Counted from the first letter of the stretch, positions 31,408-42,550 are shown. The stretch is 48,569 nucleotides of DNA from Peronospora farinosa (GCA_947646735.1 CANTFK010000430.1:1-48569); one strand, 5' to 3'. Made by a program: numbers and translations. Notes: generated from the letters alone by a model not told the origin.

Positions 31408-32209
31408 CCGATGTACCATCACCTTGATTGAGCAAAAGAGCTCGTACTACAGTGCGAAATTCCACCTACCAGTTTTGAAGCTTCCTTTTTGGAAATCTAA
31501 TCTGCCTCGGTGGACCACTATCAGAGTCACGAATAACTGTCATCCAATGGCTCATGCAGTTACAACAACGTTTTAAAGAAACGTATCTCCATATGAAGAA
31601 GTAAAAAATGAAGTTTCCAAACAGAAAAGATAATTGAAGTCATTATCTTCCAGCATTATATACCCTCATTTTCTTGATGAATTATTGCGGCTTTTACTAC
31701 ATCAGGCTGCTCAGACCCTGCGGCTGTCGGAACCAACATTCAATAAATGATCGTGCAATAAGTGTCAAAATTTTGCTACCTTTTAAGATACTTTACTTCT
31801 TGAACGAACCCAAGCATGCATTGATATGTGTATACAATCAGAGCGCTCCAAAGACGACAAGCTGTTCATGTTCGTATTGTAGTTGTTGCGATAATAGTAG
31901 CTGTAGATATTATTACCATGACTGAGCTTCCAAATCGCCTCAAGTTGACTCGTGGAATGCATGTTGATTACTAAAAGCGCTTTCCACGTCTTGAAGACGT
32001 CGCCCATATATAAGGTAGCTACACCTCGATCGAATCAATCATTGCAACAAGCCGTGTGTCAGTGCAATCAAAAATCATGTAGGCCACCACCATAGATCCT
32101 GTCTTCCATACAATAAGACCAAGTACTTGCCAAAATACCAGAGGTCCTCTTTGAGCTAATCACTGCTATTCCATACATACATACAGAACATCATATCGAA
32201 GTGACCAGC
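31408..32209. other. No supported gene
   Basis: Intergenic between RWP-RK gene 3 and the AP endonuclease. An AAGATAAT/ATTATCTT hairpin lies near 31627-31649; otherwise nothing recognisable. Confidence 0.5.
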
Positions 32210-33479
32210 TCACGGGAAGTCTCCAAGCTCCAGTCCAATAGGCAAATGGTCGCTACCAACAACACTTTGCCGGATAAACGACGACCGCTGCAAAAGCATC
32301 AAGTAAGAAACAATGGTAAGCCATCAACGTACTAACACGACTCGCACTTTCATTCAATAAATGACGCACCACAATCGGCATCAATGCCTTGGACACAACA
32401 AAGTAGTCGAGTCGCCAGCCCTTCTTCTTTGCACGCATGTTGTGTCGATAGCCAAAATACGAGTACTCGACCTTGTCCGGATGTAAGTGGCGAAAGGTAT
32501 CCACGAATCCACTGTCCAAGATTTCGCTAAAACTCTGTCTCTCTTCAACCGTGAAGCCAGCGCTCATGCGATTGCCCTTGGGGTTGTGAATATCGATCTC
32601 TTGGTGCGCAACATTCAGGTCCCCGCACCAGATCACGGGCTTGGACTTGTCCATTTCCTTCATCTCACGCAGCATAGCTTTGTCCCATTGATTGGTTCGG
32701 AAATCCAGCCGTTCCAGCTTACCTCCTGCATTAGGAACGTATGTGTGAACCAGCCAAAACTTGTCAAACTCGAGCGCTAAAAAGCGTCCTTCTTGATCCT
32801 TTTTTCCATTGGCAGCATTCTTGACCCCTTTGGACTCGTGATCTCCTACTAGAAGTTCATCTCGGACACTCAATGGCTTGATCTTGCTAAAAATGGCTGT
32901 ACTAGCATAACCTTTTTTCACTGCACAGGACCAGAATTGGTGCTTGTAGTGTGGTAAAAAATCCTCAAGTTTCTGTAGCTCCTCAGAGCAGATTTTTGTC
33001 TCACTGAGACAGAAAATATCTGGATCTTCCTGAGCCACATAAGCACGAAGATGGATACTATCGTCTCGTTTGAGGACAGCTCGGAGACCATTGACGTTCC
33101 ATGCGACAATTTTTGTTCCAATCGTGTCGTCCGATCGTTTTGAAACGTCCTCAAAAGATGGAAACGCATCAATTTTGGCTTGAAGTGTAGGGGAGATGGG
33201 CTCCGCTGTTATTGGACGAGCGTATGTATGATTCTTTTTATGTGGCGCTGAAAAGAGTGCTCCCCATGCGGTCTCATTTGCGGAATTGGTCTTGACCTTT
33301 TTTGATTTGACAATAGATGATACGTTGATTACGGTGGAAGAAACTTTAGTATCCGTAATCGTAGTCTTTTGTTTCTTAGTAGGAGGTGACGTGGAGACAG
33401 TGGATCTAATCTTTTTATCTGTAACATGTAGACGGGGACTCTGACGAACCATTTTCACAAATGGTAACAATTTGTCCAT
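32210..33479 (-). CDS. AP endonuclease, exonuclease III family, one intron
   Basis: 406 aa after removing one intron. The N-terminus (about 1-100) is basic and Ser/Thr-rich with probable nuclear localisation signals (KKQK, KSKKVK). The EEP nuclease domain follows: IVAWNVNGLRAVL, FCLSETKI (metal-binding Glu), a WSCAVKKGYASTAIFS stretch, HTYVPNAGG, WCGDLNVAH (catalytic D-x-N), a WRLDYFVVS motif, and the terminal GSDHLP catalytic His. The last motif appears only after splicing: donor GTTAGT and acceptor TTGCAG bound a 49-bp intron at 32336-32288; unspliced, the frame runs on to a non-conserved end at 32253. Role: cuts the DNA backbone at abasic sites in base-excision repair. Divergent from the ZZ gene at 33862. 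Confidence 0.92.
32288..32336 (-). other. Intron of the AP endonuclease gene
   Basis: 49 bp on the minus strand, GTTAGT...TTTTGCAG, phase 0. Splicing brings the conserved GSDHLP motif into frame, followed by a stop at 32212-32210. Confidence 0.85.
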
Positions 33480-33861
33480 ACATTTAGACGAAATATATCG
33501 ACGATCTGGATATTATCCATCGATTTTCGCTTTATGTAATTTATAATATCGTACTGAAATTTATATGAAGGTCCTTCTCTTGTTACTTCAGGTAATTTAA
33601 ATTATCGGGGGGGGGGGGGGGTGGACTAGTTTTTTTATCTTAAATACGATTACTCAAGACCAGTCAAGTACAAATGAGTTCTTCTTCACATGTGGTGTTT
33701 CATTCGTTAAAAATCAATTTTCCGGCGTTTTTGAATCGCAATTCCTTTCAACTCGTCCGATTCAGTGATCGTTCCCGTGTGTTTTTTCATTCGTTAAAAA
33801 CCCGTCCTCCAGCGTTTAAAACGCGTCCCGTTCTTCTCATCTACAGTACCTGTATCAAACC
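33480..33861. promoter_or_regulatory. Shared intergenic region of the divergent AP endonuclease and ZZ genes
   Basis: 382 bp separate the two start codons. It contains a G15 run (33607-33621) and, on the ZZ side, two identical 16-mers TTTCATTCGTTAAAAA at 33698-33713 and 33785-33800, 87 bp apart and each followed by a related GCGTTT-containing stretch, so a short segment was duplicated. Inference: bidirectional promoter. Confidence 0.6.
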
Positions 33862-36207
33862 ATGGGGATTCATAGTAATTTACCACAATATACGGAGCGA
33901 ACGGAACACGTCGATATGTTACGTGCAACGCAGGAGGAGCTTGCGTTAAAGATCAAGGAACTTCAGATCTACGAGATCAATTACACGACACTCAAGAAGG
34001 ATTTAACGCGTTGGAAACAGAAATTTGAATACGTTTTTCATGAAAATGAACTTTTGGCGTTAGAAACGGGGAAATTGGACGCGTCGCATAAACAAATTGC
34101 GTTTCTACAGCAAGAAATGAAATTTAAAGACCAAGAAAGTACAGCGTTACGTGGTCTTGTAAGTGCTTTAGAAGCAGCAACGAAAAAAGAACGGGACATG
34201 CAATTGGAAGCCATGAAAATTCGAGAGACGGAATTGGAAGTTGTTGCGGCGCTGGCAGCGGAAACAAGAAGCTCGGACCATGTCGACGAGTTGTTGCAAT
34301 CTCAGTACAAAGCACGACAGGACGAGAAGGAACGCTTGGAGGGGGAAATTGTCGCGCTGAAGACGGAAAATACGTGCCTGTTGAACGAAGTGGATCGGAA
34401 AGAAGAAGAGATACAACGACAGGACGAACAGATTCAGGTGCATAAAACACACATTGATGGACTGCAGCAAGCACTGAAAGAAGAACAAGAAGCAGGAATG
34501 ACGCGATTGAAAGAAAAACAGGATAAAATCCGAGAATTGGAGAAACTCGTGCAACAAATGAAATTGAGACGACGTTCCAGTGTGGCAGCAGCTTTAGCAG
34601 TGGCTGAAGAGGAAGGAAGAGATACGATTAGATTTGGACCAGTGGATCGATTGAAATCTAATCATGAAAAAGATGAGAGTGAGGAGGAGGAGGAGGAGGA
34701 GGAACCGGATACACCTCCAGGCACTCCACCACCCATTTCATCGGGTGGGTTATTGCCATTGGAAGACCCAACAGCTGATCAGACGATTCGAGATTGGACG
34801 GAAGATAGAAAAATTTCATCCGCACGAAGTTTTGAAGAAGCTTTGGATCTTGATCGATTGGAAGAATTGATTCGGAAATTACCCTATGAATCTCAAGAAG
34901 GTGCAAGTCGTGTACTTATGGGTGCATTGGACCCGGACACAATGGATGAACCTGTGATTGAGTCGCAGATTGTGCTCCGAAACTTGTCAGCGGAACGGCA
35001 GGCTGAGTTGCAAGAATTTTTGTTGCCATTATTGAAGTCGCACCCGGCACTGAGGGTTTCGTACTCGACGATGGAACGTCGTACATTGGTGACAGATGTG
35101 CGTATTCAGATCGAGCGTCGCCGTAATTCTGTCCTGGGTGGAATTATGCCTGGCGAGAAACGGTTCGGCAAGGATCATTTGTTTTTGGGTCCGTCGATCG
35201 AAGATGTGGGGAAGCTTGTGCCCCACATGCCTCGTGTAGTTAGCACGAGCAGCAAGGCAAGCTATGTGTCCAAGCCCAAAGTCGCTGAGACTTTGGCTAG
35301 TATTGGCGATTCTTTGTCTCAAGAGAGAGTAAGTGAACATATAGAGGACATGGACACATGTTCCGAGTCGGCGGAGCCACCACCATCTGATGCTATGACG
35401 TCAAAACGCAAGTGGGGTGGACTGAAAGCTGCCAAGTTCATTGGCACGATGGCAGCTGGCGCCAAGCAGCGCGTGGCAGCTACCTTTAAGAATTCCAAGT
35501 TTGCACACGAGGGCACGTCGTGTCAGTTCTGCAAGATGACGCCTATTGTGGGTGAGCGTTATTCGTGTGCCACGTGCGTGGGTTTCGATCTCTGCGAGAA
35601 CTGCTACTCCCTAGGTGGTCATGGTATGGAAAACTCAGACGAGTTGTTCTATCGCGTGCAAGAGCTAGTGCTTGCGCGTTGCCCTCGCCTAGCCGAGGAA
35701 GTGGATCTGCTTGAGCTCATGCGCTTTGATATCTGCCGCTCCAACTTGCGCAAATTCAGCTTTTGCCTCAACTGGCTGGCTGACATTGTCAATGGAAAAT
35801 CATCAAAGGACTTGCAGGCGCGTGCTTTGGAAATACCTCGTATTCGGCGCGATGTCCGCAAGGTGTTTGTGCCTCTCCTTATGCGCGTATGCAGTGACCG
35901 AGAAGATATTGAGGTCAAGACAGAGTGGGAGCTAGAGGATGACAACCAGGCTCCAGTTCGCAGCGTGAACGGTGGAGTTAGTGAAGGAGATGGCCGTTTC
36001 CTGGAGGCACTACGAATCTGGGTCGCAGATCAGTATCGAACTACATCACCATTCGTGGAACGCAGTCTGCTTAAGTATCATGAAGACGATGAAGACAGTG
36101 AAGAAAACGAGGATGGAAGTGACAACGGCGACGGTGGACAGTCGGATGAGATTGAAAGCCAAAACTACAGTCGTGATGGCGACGCGAGCAGCTCTGCAGA
36201 GGAGTAA
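33862..36207 (+). CDS. Large coiled-coil protein with a ZZ-type zinc finger
   Basis: 781 aa, no intron seen. Residues about 15-245 are a long charged coiled coil rich in E, K, Q and L. A Glu run (about 274-282) and a Pro-rich linker follow. The middle part (about 310-500) is helical and not recognised. Residues about 548-590 form a zinc finger: C-x2-C at 554 and 557, then Y-S-C-x2-C, F-D-L-C-x2-C and a His, as in ZZ domains, though the usual second His of the C-terminal pair is not evident. The tail is very acidic and Ser-rich. ZZ domains bind peptides such as histone tails or N-degrons; scaffold or adaptor role is inference only. Shares a promoter region with the AP endonuclease. Confidence 0.82.
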   Translation: MGIHSNLPQYTERTEHVDMLRATQEELALKIKELQIYEINYTTLKKDLTRWKQKFEYVFHENELLALETGKLDASHKQIAFLQQEMKFKDQESTALRGLVSALEAATKKERDMQLEAMKIRETELEVVAALAAETRSSDHVDELLQSQYKARQDEKERLEGEIVALKTENTCLLNEVDRKEEEIQRQDEQIQVHKTHIDGLQQALKEEQEAGMTRLKEKQDKIRELEKLVQQMKLRRRSSVAAALAVAEEEGRDTIRFGPVDRLKSNHEKDESEEEEEEEEPDTPPGTPPPISSGGLLPLEDPTADQTIRDWTEDRKISSARSFEEALDLDRLEELIRKLPYESQEGASRVLMGALDPDTMDEPVIESQIVLRNLSAERQAELQEFLLPLLKSHPALRVSYSTMERRTLVTDVRIQIERRRNSVLGGIMPGEKRFGKDHLFLGPSIEDVGKLVPHMPRVVSTSSKASYVSKPKVAETLASIGDSLSQERVSEHIEDMDTCSESAEPPPSDAMTSKRKWGGLKAAKFIGTMAAGAKQRVAATFKNSKFAHEGTSCQFCKMTPIVGERYSCATCVGFDLCENCYSLGGHGMENSDELFYRVQELVLARCPRLAEEVDLLELMRFDICRSNLRKFSFCLNWLADIVNGKSSKDLQARALEIPRIRRDVRKVFVPLLMRVCSDREDIEVKTEWELEDDNQAPVRSVNGGVSEGDGRFLEALRIWVADQYRTTSPFVERSLLKYHEDDEDSEENEDGSDNGDGGQSDEIESQNYSRDGDASSSAEE

Positions 36208-36821
36208 TGAAGGAACTAGTAATCAACCCGGGCTTGTGGAACGCATCGTGTTCATAGCGATTAGTTTTGGAGAGATTATGGATGATGCATGTTTAAACAG
36301 AAATCAGTGGACAGTCTGTTCAGGAAAGTATTGTGTTGCAATTGTTTTCACGTAAGGGGACCTCTACGCTTAGAATGGTGCGTGTTATTGTTTAACTTGA
36401 TAGCTTTCATGATGAGCCACTGACGCTAGAATTTTGCTGGACATACGACGTAAAGGAATAATGCAACTTTTGTTTGGCTTGATGCTGTTAACAATCTTTG
36501 ATTGAGTAGCTGCTAAATACGACTAGCTTAGTTTCGCTGCGTACGCAAGATCAGATCTGCTCTTGTGAGAGCAAAAGCATCCACAATAACGATCTTTCTT
36601 GCTAAAGCTGAAGTTTCCTGTACGATAGTTGATAGCGTTAAGGTGCATCATGAGGTATCAGGAAAAAATAAGGTGCTGCTGCATCAGGATCTACGCGTAT
36701 CTTCGGAGCTGCTCGCATAGGCAAAATCAGTGGTCGGTACACTAATGAGCTCACGATGCGGAACACCAATCATACTCTGGTACATTGTAGAAAAGTAAGA
36801 ATAAAGTAAACATGAATTACT
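36208..36821. other. Intergenic, no supported gene
   Basis: Downstream of the ZZ gene. No long frame or repeat. A 6-bp TGCTCT/AGAGCA hairpin lies near 36560. Confidence 0.5.
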
Positions 36822-37051
36822 TGTATATTAACGCATGCCAGACGCGTATGGGCCCCGCCGGGGCCTCTTTAGTGGCTTTGTCAATTTACGAGTGAGAACC
36901 ACCCGATCATCTTCCTATCTAAGATCTATCACATTCATAGAAGCATCTAGAAGCATCTAGAAGCATCTAGAAGCCTCTATAACATTTCATGTATCCTAGC
37001 GTAAGTTGAAGCTCTCGAGTCGATACCAAGTGCAACTTGCACCTTCCAACA
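36822..37051. repeat. Candidate LTR at the right place for the 3' end of the Copia element
   Basis: 230 bp beginning TGTATATTAACG and ending CTTCCAACA (TG...CA). It contains a GGCCCC/GGGGCC hairpin (near 36853) and a 10-bp tandem repeat. No clear target duplication and no second copy was found, so the call is tentative. Confidence 0.25.
36937..36980. repeat. 10-bp tandem repeat AAGCATCTAG
   Basis: Three perfect copies at 36941-36970 and a partial fourth. The junction ATCTAGAAG is one base off a heat-shock-element half-site pair TTCTAGAA; that reading is speculative. Confidence 0.8.
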
Positions 37052-37429
37052 TACAGGAAACAGTTAGTAAGGGTTAGATTAGGGTGAAACTGCTTATGTG
37101 TTCTGCTTGGCCTTACCTGCTACTCTTCCTCTTTTACACCTCCCTATCTACGCTAGCTATCTTGCCGTTCCTGCTCTGTCGTCCATCCATACCTTTTCGT
37201 TCTGGCTCTACCTTGATTTTGTCCTACCTGGAACTGTGCTTGTACACAAATGCCAAGATCTGACAGCCGTTTCTCTCATCACTTATATCCAACACTCTTC
37301 CTCGAATGTAGTCGTCTTGGCCGCACCATCAATACCATCGCCTCCGCAACCGGCAACTAACCGCTTCGCATCCTTATTCCATCTCGAGGTCCTGCACTAC
37401 TTCGTCAGGCACATGAGTGCGCGCAACGT

Positions 37430-39130
37430 CACGAGCTTCACCGGATCAAGTGCTTTCGTCGGCAAATCTGCGAGCATCTGATCCGAGCGCACATATTGCG
37501 CGAGTACGATGCCGCGCCTGGTGTAGTCGCACGCGAACTTGAGCCGCACGTCAATGTGTTTGGCCTTAATCGATGACGTCTAGCCTTCGAGTTGCTTGAT
37601 GGCCACCTGGTTGCTGTAACGGGGCTAGGACGTACTGTCACTAGCTCACACCTGCGCTTGAGGAAGACTCAAGCCCAAGTATTAGGTATTAAGTCAATTT
37701 AACTTTAATTTTTTTATTTTTGTTTTAATTCGTACTAATTACGAAGATTTTAGTCGTAATAAATACGACAGTGTTCCCGCCTTTCGGGAACCACACAATT
37801 TCAGGTTAATTTATCATTGGTCCATATTGATACTTTAGGCCCCAATAATAAGCCAATTATAATTGCCACGCTGTGCCCGCTATTCGGGCACAGCACCTGC
37901 CTACATATGTAATTGTTTATTCATGTTAAAACTATGTGTGTAATGTAGCCCATTACAGTTGCCCACATGCATTAGCATGGCAGACCCGGCGCCATATTAA
38001 TCTCACCCAGAATATTGCGGACGCCAAGCAACTCGCGTGCTACCTCTGATGCAGCCACGAATTCCGCTTTCATGGCCGACAAGGAAACGCCGATTTATTT
38101 CTTCGTGCTACAGCTCACTGGCATATCATAAAGCAGGATGACCCCTCCAGTCAATGACTTTTGGTCCTATTTGTCCGCTGTAAAGTCTGCGTCGCTGTAT
38201 GACGCCAGCGTCGGAGTGTTCCGCGCTTCGACTTTTGGTGTCATTCGTAATTTCAGCCCTTGAGCCCCTTTTAGGTAGCGGGCAATGCGCTTTGCTAGCT
38301 TCCAGACGTGAAGGCGTGGCTGATGGGTTTGGCGCGTCTCTTTGTGCACAGCGAACGCCACGTCTGGCCGCGTACAATGCGCCACCCATAGAAGACTCTT
38401 AACGAGTGACTAAAAACTCTTGATAGTTAATACTCCAGCCGCGCTCGCCGTCCCTAGAAGCGAGCTGTCTTTGTCCTGCACCTCGTAGCAGTCAGCGCCG
38501 ATCGGCGCACGCGTCGAGTTCGTGAAGGCAAGCCCGTACTCGCGCAGGATGTCTTGAATCGTTTCCTCATGGTCCAGGATATACGAGCTATCGTTGTTGA
38601 GCGCCACGCGCATGACTAAGAGCTTCAACACACGTCCCAAGTCCATAATTGACAGCGAACCGAGACTGACGAAGAATCAATCCACTGCCGCAGTGATGGT
38701 CCCAGTCGCCAATTTTTTTGACATAAACGCCAACCACGACTATATTTTCGCCGTCGTACTAGCGATACCGACACATGTACGCAACGCACCACCTTTGTAA
38801 GTCGCGCGTGTAGAAAATGGCTTCACAGGCGCCCCGCTTATTTTAATCCGTACAGACTCTTGCGCAGCTTCAGCACCAATATACTTATGCTTATGGCGCC
38901 AAGGTCCTTCAGCATCGCGTGGTCCACATCGATGCCCTGAGAAACTTGTAAAAAAATTAAGGTGCGCTTCTTTGGCGGCCTTGACGTAGACGCTCAGTAT
39001 GTCCCGTGCTTCGTAGGTGCTTTCCATGCTGCCGCGAGCGCCATTATCACTTTCACTGTCTACATATCCATAACAGCAGCGAAAGTGAACCCGTATTCTA
39101 CTTCCAGGACTTGTTCTTTTCACGCGCAAA
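37430..39130 (-). pseudogene. Copia reverse transcriptase and RNase H
   Basis: RT is heavily decayed (39129-38740), with a clearer C-terminal block at 38646-38410 (YILDHEETIQDILREYG). RNase H follows: HCTRPDVAFAVHKE, RIARYLKG, SYSDADFTADK (38385-38160). After a solo LTR, NQVAIKQLEG and a KHIDVRLKF-like stretch give the end of RNase H (37610-37430). Confidence 0.8.
37615..37957 (-). mobile_element. Solo LTR A, hairpin-rich family, nested in Copia RNase H
   Basis: 343 bp, read on the minus strand as TGTAATGGGC...CCCCGTTACA. The flanking 5-bp target duplication is GTTGC on the plus strand (37610-37614 and 37958-37962). Removing the LTR and one duplication copy restores the Copia RNase H frame. 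Internal hairpins include GCTGTGCCCG/CGGGCACAGC (37870-37894, 10 bp), GTTCCCG/CGGGAAC (37773-37791), GTCGTA/TACGAC (37753-37769) and GCTTGAG/CTCAAGC (37656-37674). Confidence 0.88.
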
Positions 39131-39349
39131 TTAATTGCGCCTTCGGCCTTTCAATGTTGCCATCTGCGTTCGTCTTGGTCATGTAGACTATTGCTTTTAA
39201 GCATTTTCGCTAGAGCTGCGTTCGCACCTGTTGTCACTGGAGGCGTTGCTTGATCCTCGTACTACAATGAGCACTGCAGCTAGCTGTTCTGATCGTCGCT
39301 GAGCGTCTCGATGTTTTTAACGTGCTACGTCTTCGCCACCTTGTTGTCT

Positions 39350-40526
39350 TTCTACAAGAACACGGGAAAAACTTTTATTTCGTTGCTGATTCCGATGATG
39401 ATGCCGCCCTGCGATCGCTGCGTGAGGAAGTTGTTTTCCGGGTCTCGATACACAGCGCAGGTGCTCCCGAAAACGACAATCTCCTGAAGATACGGCGCTT
39501 TCTTCGTCAGGATCTCGATCGGCGATGCGCGTCTCGCGTTCGCCCGAGTTGGCCTCCTATTCAGGATGTATGCGGCGTATGATACGGCGTCTCCCCAGAA
39601 CTTGAGCGGTATCCGGATCGCGAAGATCATGCTTCGCGCCATTTTGAGTATCGTTTGATGCATGCGCTCGGCCTTGCCATTCGACGCTTGGTTCCGCACT
39701 TCACAGACTTCTTGCGTGATCCCTGTGCGCTGGCAGAACAGGTAGACGTTGTTTTACTCACCCCCGCTATCTTTTCGCAAGACGTGTGTCTTGCATTCGA
39801 ACATGCGCTCAAAAATACTTATCATTTCGAATTTTTCGACATTTTGTCCTTTGTACGCGCTAGGAAGACGTGACAGTAGTTCGACTTGTGGTCGACAAAG
39901 TTAACGAGGAAGCGATTACCGAGCCGATTTGTAGGCGTCATTGGATCCTTCAAGTCCGAGCAAATTACCCCATCAATCCGATCGATCGATCGGCGCGTGC
40001 TCGCCAGTGTCTGCCTGAGACTGCTTTTCTTCGTCTGATTTCTTTTTATGCAGAGGATACACCGTTCTCTTGTTGTCAGTGATCTCGATGCCTGAAACGG
40101 GTGTCTTCTCCATTCGCTCGATCGTATCGAAAAGCAGGTATCTCATCAGGGAATGGAATGCATAAGATACACGCGCTGAACGTCAGCGGCTGGCGTGCTC
40201 AATCCTGAGCTGGATCTCACGGCCATCAGCAAATCTGGTGGCTTCTTTTGTCGCACAGCTGTCGCCGCTGTTTGCACGTACAGCACGTCCGTCTGCATGA
40301 TTATGTGGAAAGTTAATTCTCCATCACTGCGACGCGCGAGAGCACGAGTCGAACCGCTGTACACAAGTCCGAAGCCTTTATGCTTAAGCTTACCGTATGA
40401 GACGATGTTGGGCGCGAGCTGCGGCACCGGGTACACGCTCGTCAGCGTGATCGTTTTCTCTTTGCCGATACCGATAACACGCAAACGAACACTTTCAGCA
40501 TTGGTGATCTTGCGCGACTCGCCGTC
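39350..40526 (-). pseudogene. Copia protease end and integrase
   Basis: 40484-40146 encodes VRLRVIGIGKEKTITL and LAPNIVSYGKL, typical of the protease end and pre-integrase region. The integrase core is broken between 40080 and 39700. The C-terminal part 39699-39352 has SNGKAERMHQTILKMARSM, LKFWGDAVSYAAYILNR and a VYRDPENN motif. Stops and frame changes abound. Confidence 0.8.
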
Positions 40527-40844
40527 TGTAATGGGGCAACCTATTACATGAGAAGTTATAAGAATAATACATAATTACATAATTAGGAATAGGGCAGTAT
40601 CCGATTAGCGGATACTGCGCGTCATTTTATTATTGGTTAATTATTGGGGTGCCAGACCCAATAATTAGCCAATAATAAATTGACTTCCATATTGAGTGGT
40701 TCCCATGAGCTAGGGAACATATTCGCACTTACTGCGAATCAAAACAAAACAAAAATAAAACAGAGTTATATTTACGAGTTTTTTAGGAGCGCTTCCTCAA
40801 CGCTCTTTTAGTGTAAGACGGTAACGGGTCCTTAGCCCGTTATA
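40527..40844 (+). mobile_element. Solo LTR B, hairpin-rich family, nested in Copia protease
   Basis: 318 bp, beginning TGTAATGGGGC and ending CCCGTTATA, opposite in orientation to solo LTR A. The target duplication is CCGTC (40522-40526 and 40845-40849). Excision restores the Copia protease frame. Hairpins in the same order as in LTR A: GCAGTATCCG/CGGATACTGC (40594-40618), GTTCCC/GGGAAC (40699-40718), ATTCGCA/TGCGAAT (40721-40739) and GAGCG/CGCTC (40787-40805). The stems differ from LTR A but pair perfectly. Confidence 0.88.
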
Positions 40845-40849
40845 CCGTC

Positions 40850-41730
40850 TGCCATCACAATCTCTTCGTCGTCGTCTTGCATCATCGCGCGTCATTCACC
40901 AAGTGACAACTCGACCCGCTGTCCAGGATCCAGTCACTTGTTTTGCTGTCGTCGACGTTGCCAATCGCGTTCACAAACTCACCTGTCGCCTTGAAATCTT
41001 GTCAATTGCGCCGTGTCGCCAACACTTCTCTTCTGGCTTCCGCTGCCACCGTTTTCTTTTGCCGCGACAATTTGATTAGATGTGGTTCATCTTGCCGCAC
41101 CTGTAAAGCATCTGAAAATTTCTTTGCGCTGTGACGACGCCTCGATGTGCGTAGCAACGACCTCACGCCCAACATATTCATTACCGAGCTCGATCGCAAA
41201 TCGCGTCAGCTCTTCAGCGTGTCGCAAGTAATCGGTACGTGTCGGATCGTACTTGGATTGCATGACGTTCTGGCGACGCGTGATGAACAATGTCGTCTAG
41301 CATTAACGAGTCTGCGCTGTGTCGTGCATAGCTGACTGCTACCAGATATAAGAAGTACTTTTCCTACAATCGATTTGCGTCCTTCTTTTGCGCGAGGAGT
41401 TTCATTGACTAGCCGGCGGTGATCGTCGTCTTGAACAATTTCAACATTCGTCCCATCACGTGGTCTAGCGTCGCTTGCTGTTTCCACCATATGTCGACTT
41501 GCTTGTAGCAGTACCTCTCGGTCGTGCCAGCGAGGTAATGACCGAGTAGATCCACCTTGACGTCTTCGCTCCAGCGGAAAGTGAACGACGCCTCGGCCAA
41601 GTTGACATGCCGCAGAAAAGTCTTTACCCAGTCACAAAAGCCGGATTCCATGCCGCGATACAGATCAGCGCCGTCAAACCTGCGAGCTGCGAGCTGCGAG
41701 CTTGCGCTGAATTACCGTCGTTTCGTGAAG
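40850..41730 (-). pseudogene. gag: Copia gag and protease start
   Basis: Gag pieces read FDGADLYRGMES and WVKTFLRHVNLAEASFTFRWSEDV (41700-41409), followed by broken frames to about 41000. The protease motif D-S-G-S-S-C-H-L-V-N-D lies near 40925-40890. The gag start region carries a small GCGAGCT repeat (41685-41702). Confidence 0.7.
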
Positions 41731-41799
41731 TACAACACTTGTGGTGAAGTCGATTGGAGAAATTTGGATCACGTACATGGCATTATCACATTGCAGAAT

Positions 41800-42340
41800 T
41801 CCACTTGCTTATACTAAACGATCGATCTTGTTTATCGGATCGATCAATTGATGATCAGGATTACACTTGATTGTACTATGATATCGCTCGGTTTTTATTG
41901 GATCGATTACTTGGTCGTCAGAATTACACTTTATTAGACTATGGAATCGGTCTGGTTTTATTGGATCGATCAACATTAAGCTCCTATGATTGATACTGGT
42001 CAAGTGGAGATTACGACTACGTTTCAAGCTTTCGCGCTAAATTATATTCGTACCTACGATCATAATCGATTACGATAGATCTTACTTTGCCTTAGTGACA
42101 AATTCTGATCGATCCTAGCTGCAATCGTAATCGCGGTCATAACCGGTTACAATCGATCGTACCTACAATCGTATTTCAGCCGATCCGATCGACATAAATA
42201 CAAATACGATCGGATAGACATGGGTAAAGATACGATCAGACCAACATGGATAACAATCCGATCGAATCGACATCGCGATCAAGAAAACTATTGCGGCTGC
42301 ATTGGGGTAGACCACAAAAATTTTATTAGGGTTAATACAG
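41800..42340 (-). repeat. LTR-like fragment with 62-63-bp U3 repeats
   Basis: About two and a half tandem units around TTATTGGATCGAT and TCAGRATTACACTT occur at 41830-41985, followed by CGATC-rich sequence (42040-42290) and a GGGGTAGACCACA motif (42305) that recalls GTGGACCACATT in the LTRs at 10135 and 15945. Apparent peptides here are translations of the repeat. Confidence 0.6.
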
Positions 42341-42550
42341 CCTTTTTGTCGTGACTAGTGGATTAAAAGCCCTCTTAATTAGTGCTCCGATGTCACCGAT
42401 AGGTGTGCTAGCTGTCCTACGGACGCCGGCAAATGCCCGCCGTCAGGCGGACTATCATGATTGTTCTGTCTGCTGGTGCTGCACCTATCCAGTTCGTGGC
42501 TGGCCCAGTGGTCTATCATCCTTTAGGTGAGTAGCCACTCCTGACCATAA

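Larger units (their letters stand above)
37430..41730 (-). mobile_element. Copia (Ty1-type) LTR retrotransposon, decayed, minus strand
   Basis: Read on the minus strand: gag (41730-41000), protease with DSGSSCHL (about 40925), integrase (about 40145-39350), RT (about 39130-38410) and RNase H (about 38400-37430). Integrase before RT identifies Copia. Multiple stops and frameshifts break the frame. Two solo LTRs of another family sit inside it at 40527-40844 and 37615-37957, each with a target duplication whose removal restores the Copia frame, so both inserted while the element was still largely readable. Confidence 0.88.

Noticed and set aside
34124..34557. Minus-strand proteins opposite the coiled-coil gene
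   Set aside because: They are antisense shadows of the ZZ protein coding sequence.
36937..36980. Heat-shock element array
   Set aside because: The 10-bp units carry only one imperfect inverted half-site pair each; evidence is too weak to call.
37098..37481. 127-codon plus-strand protein
   Set aside because: It overlaps the antisense of the Copia RNase H end and has low-complexity composition without a domain.
37615..40844. Segments A and B as the Copia element's own structured regions
   Set aside because: They are in opposite orientations, have TG-type ends and 5-bp target duplications, and their removal restores the Copia frame, so they are foreign solo LTRs.
41809..42027. Small protein with internal repeats on the minus strand
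   Set aside because: The repeated peptide is a translation of 62-63-bp LTR U3 tandem units.
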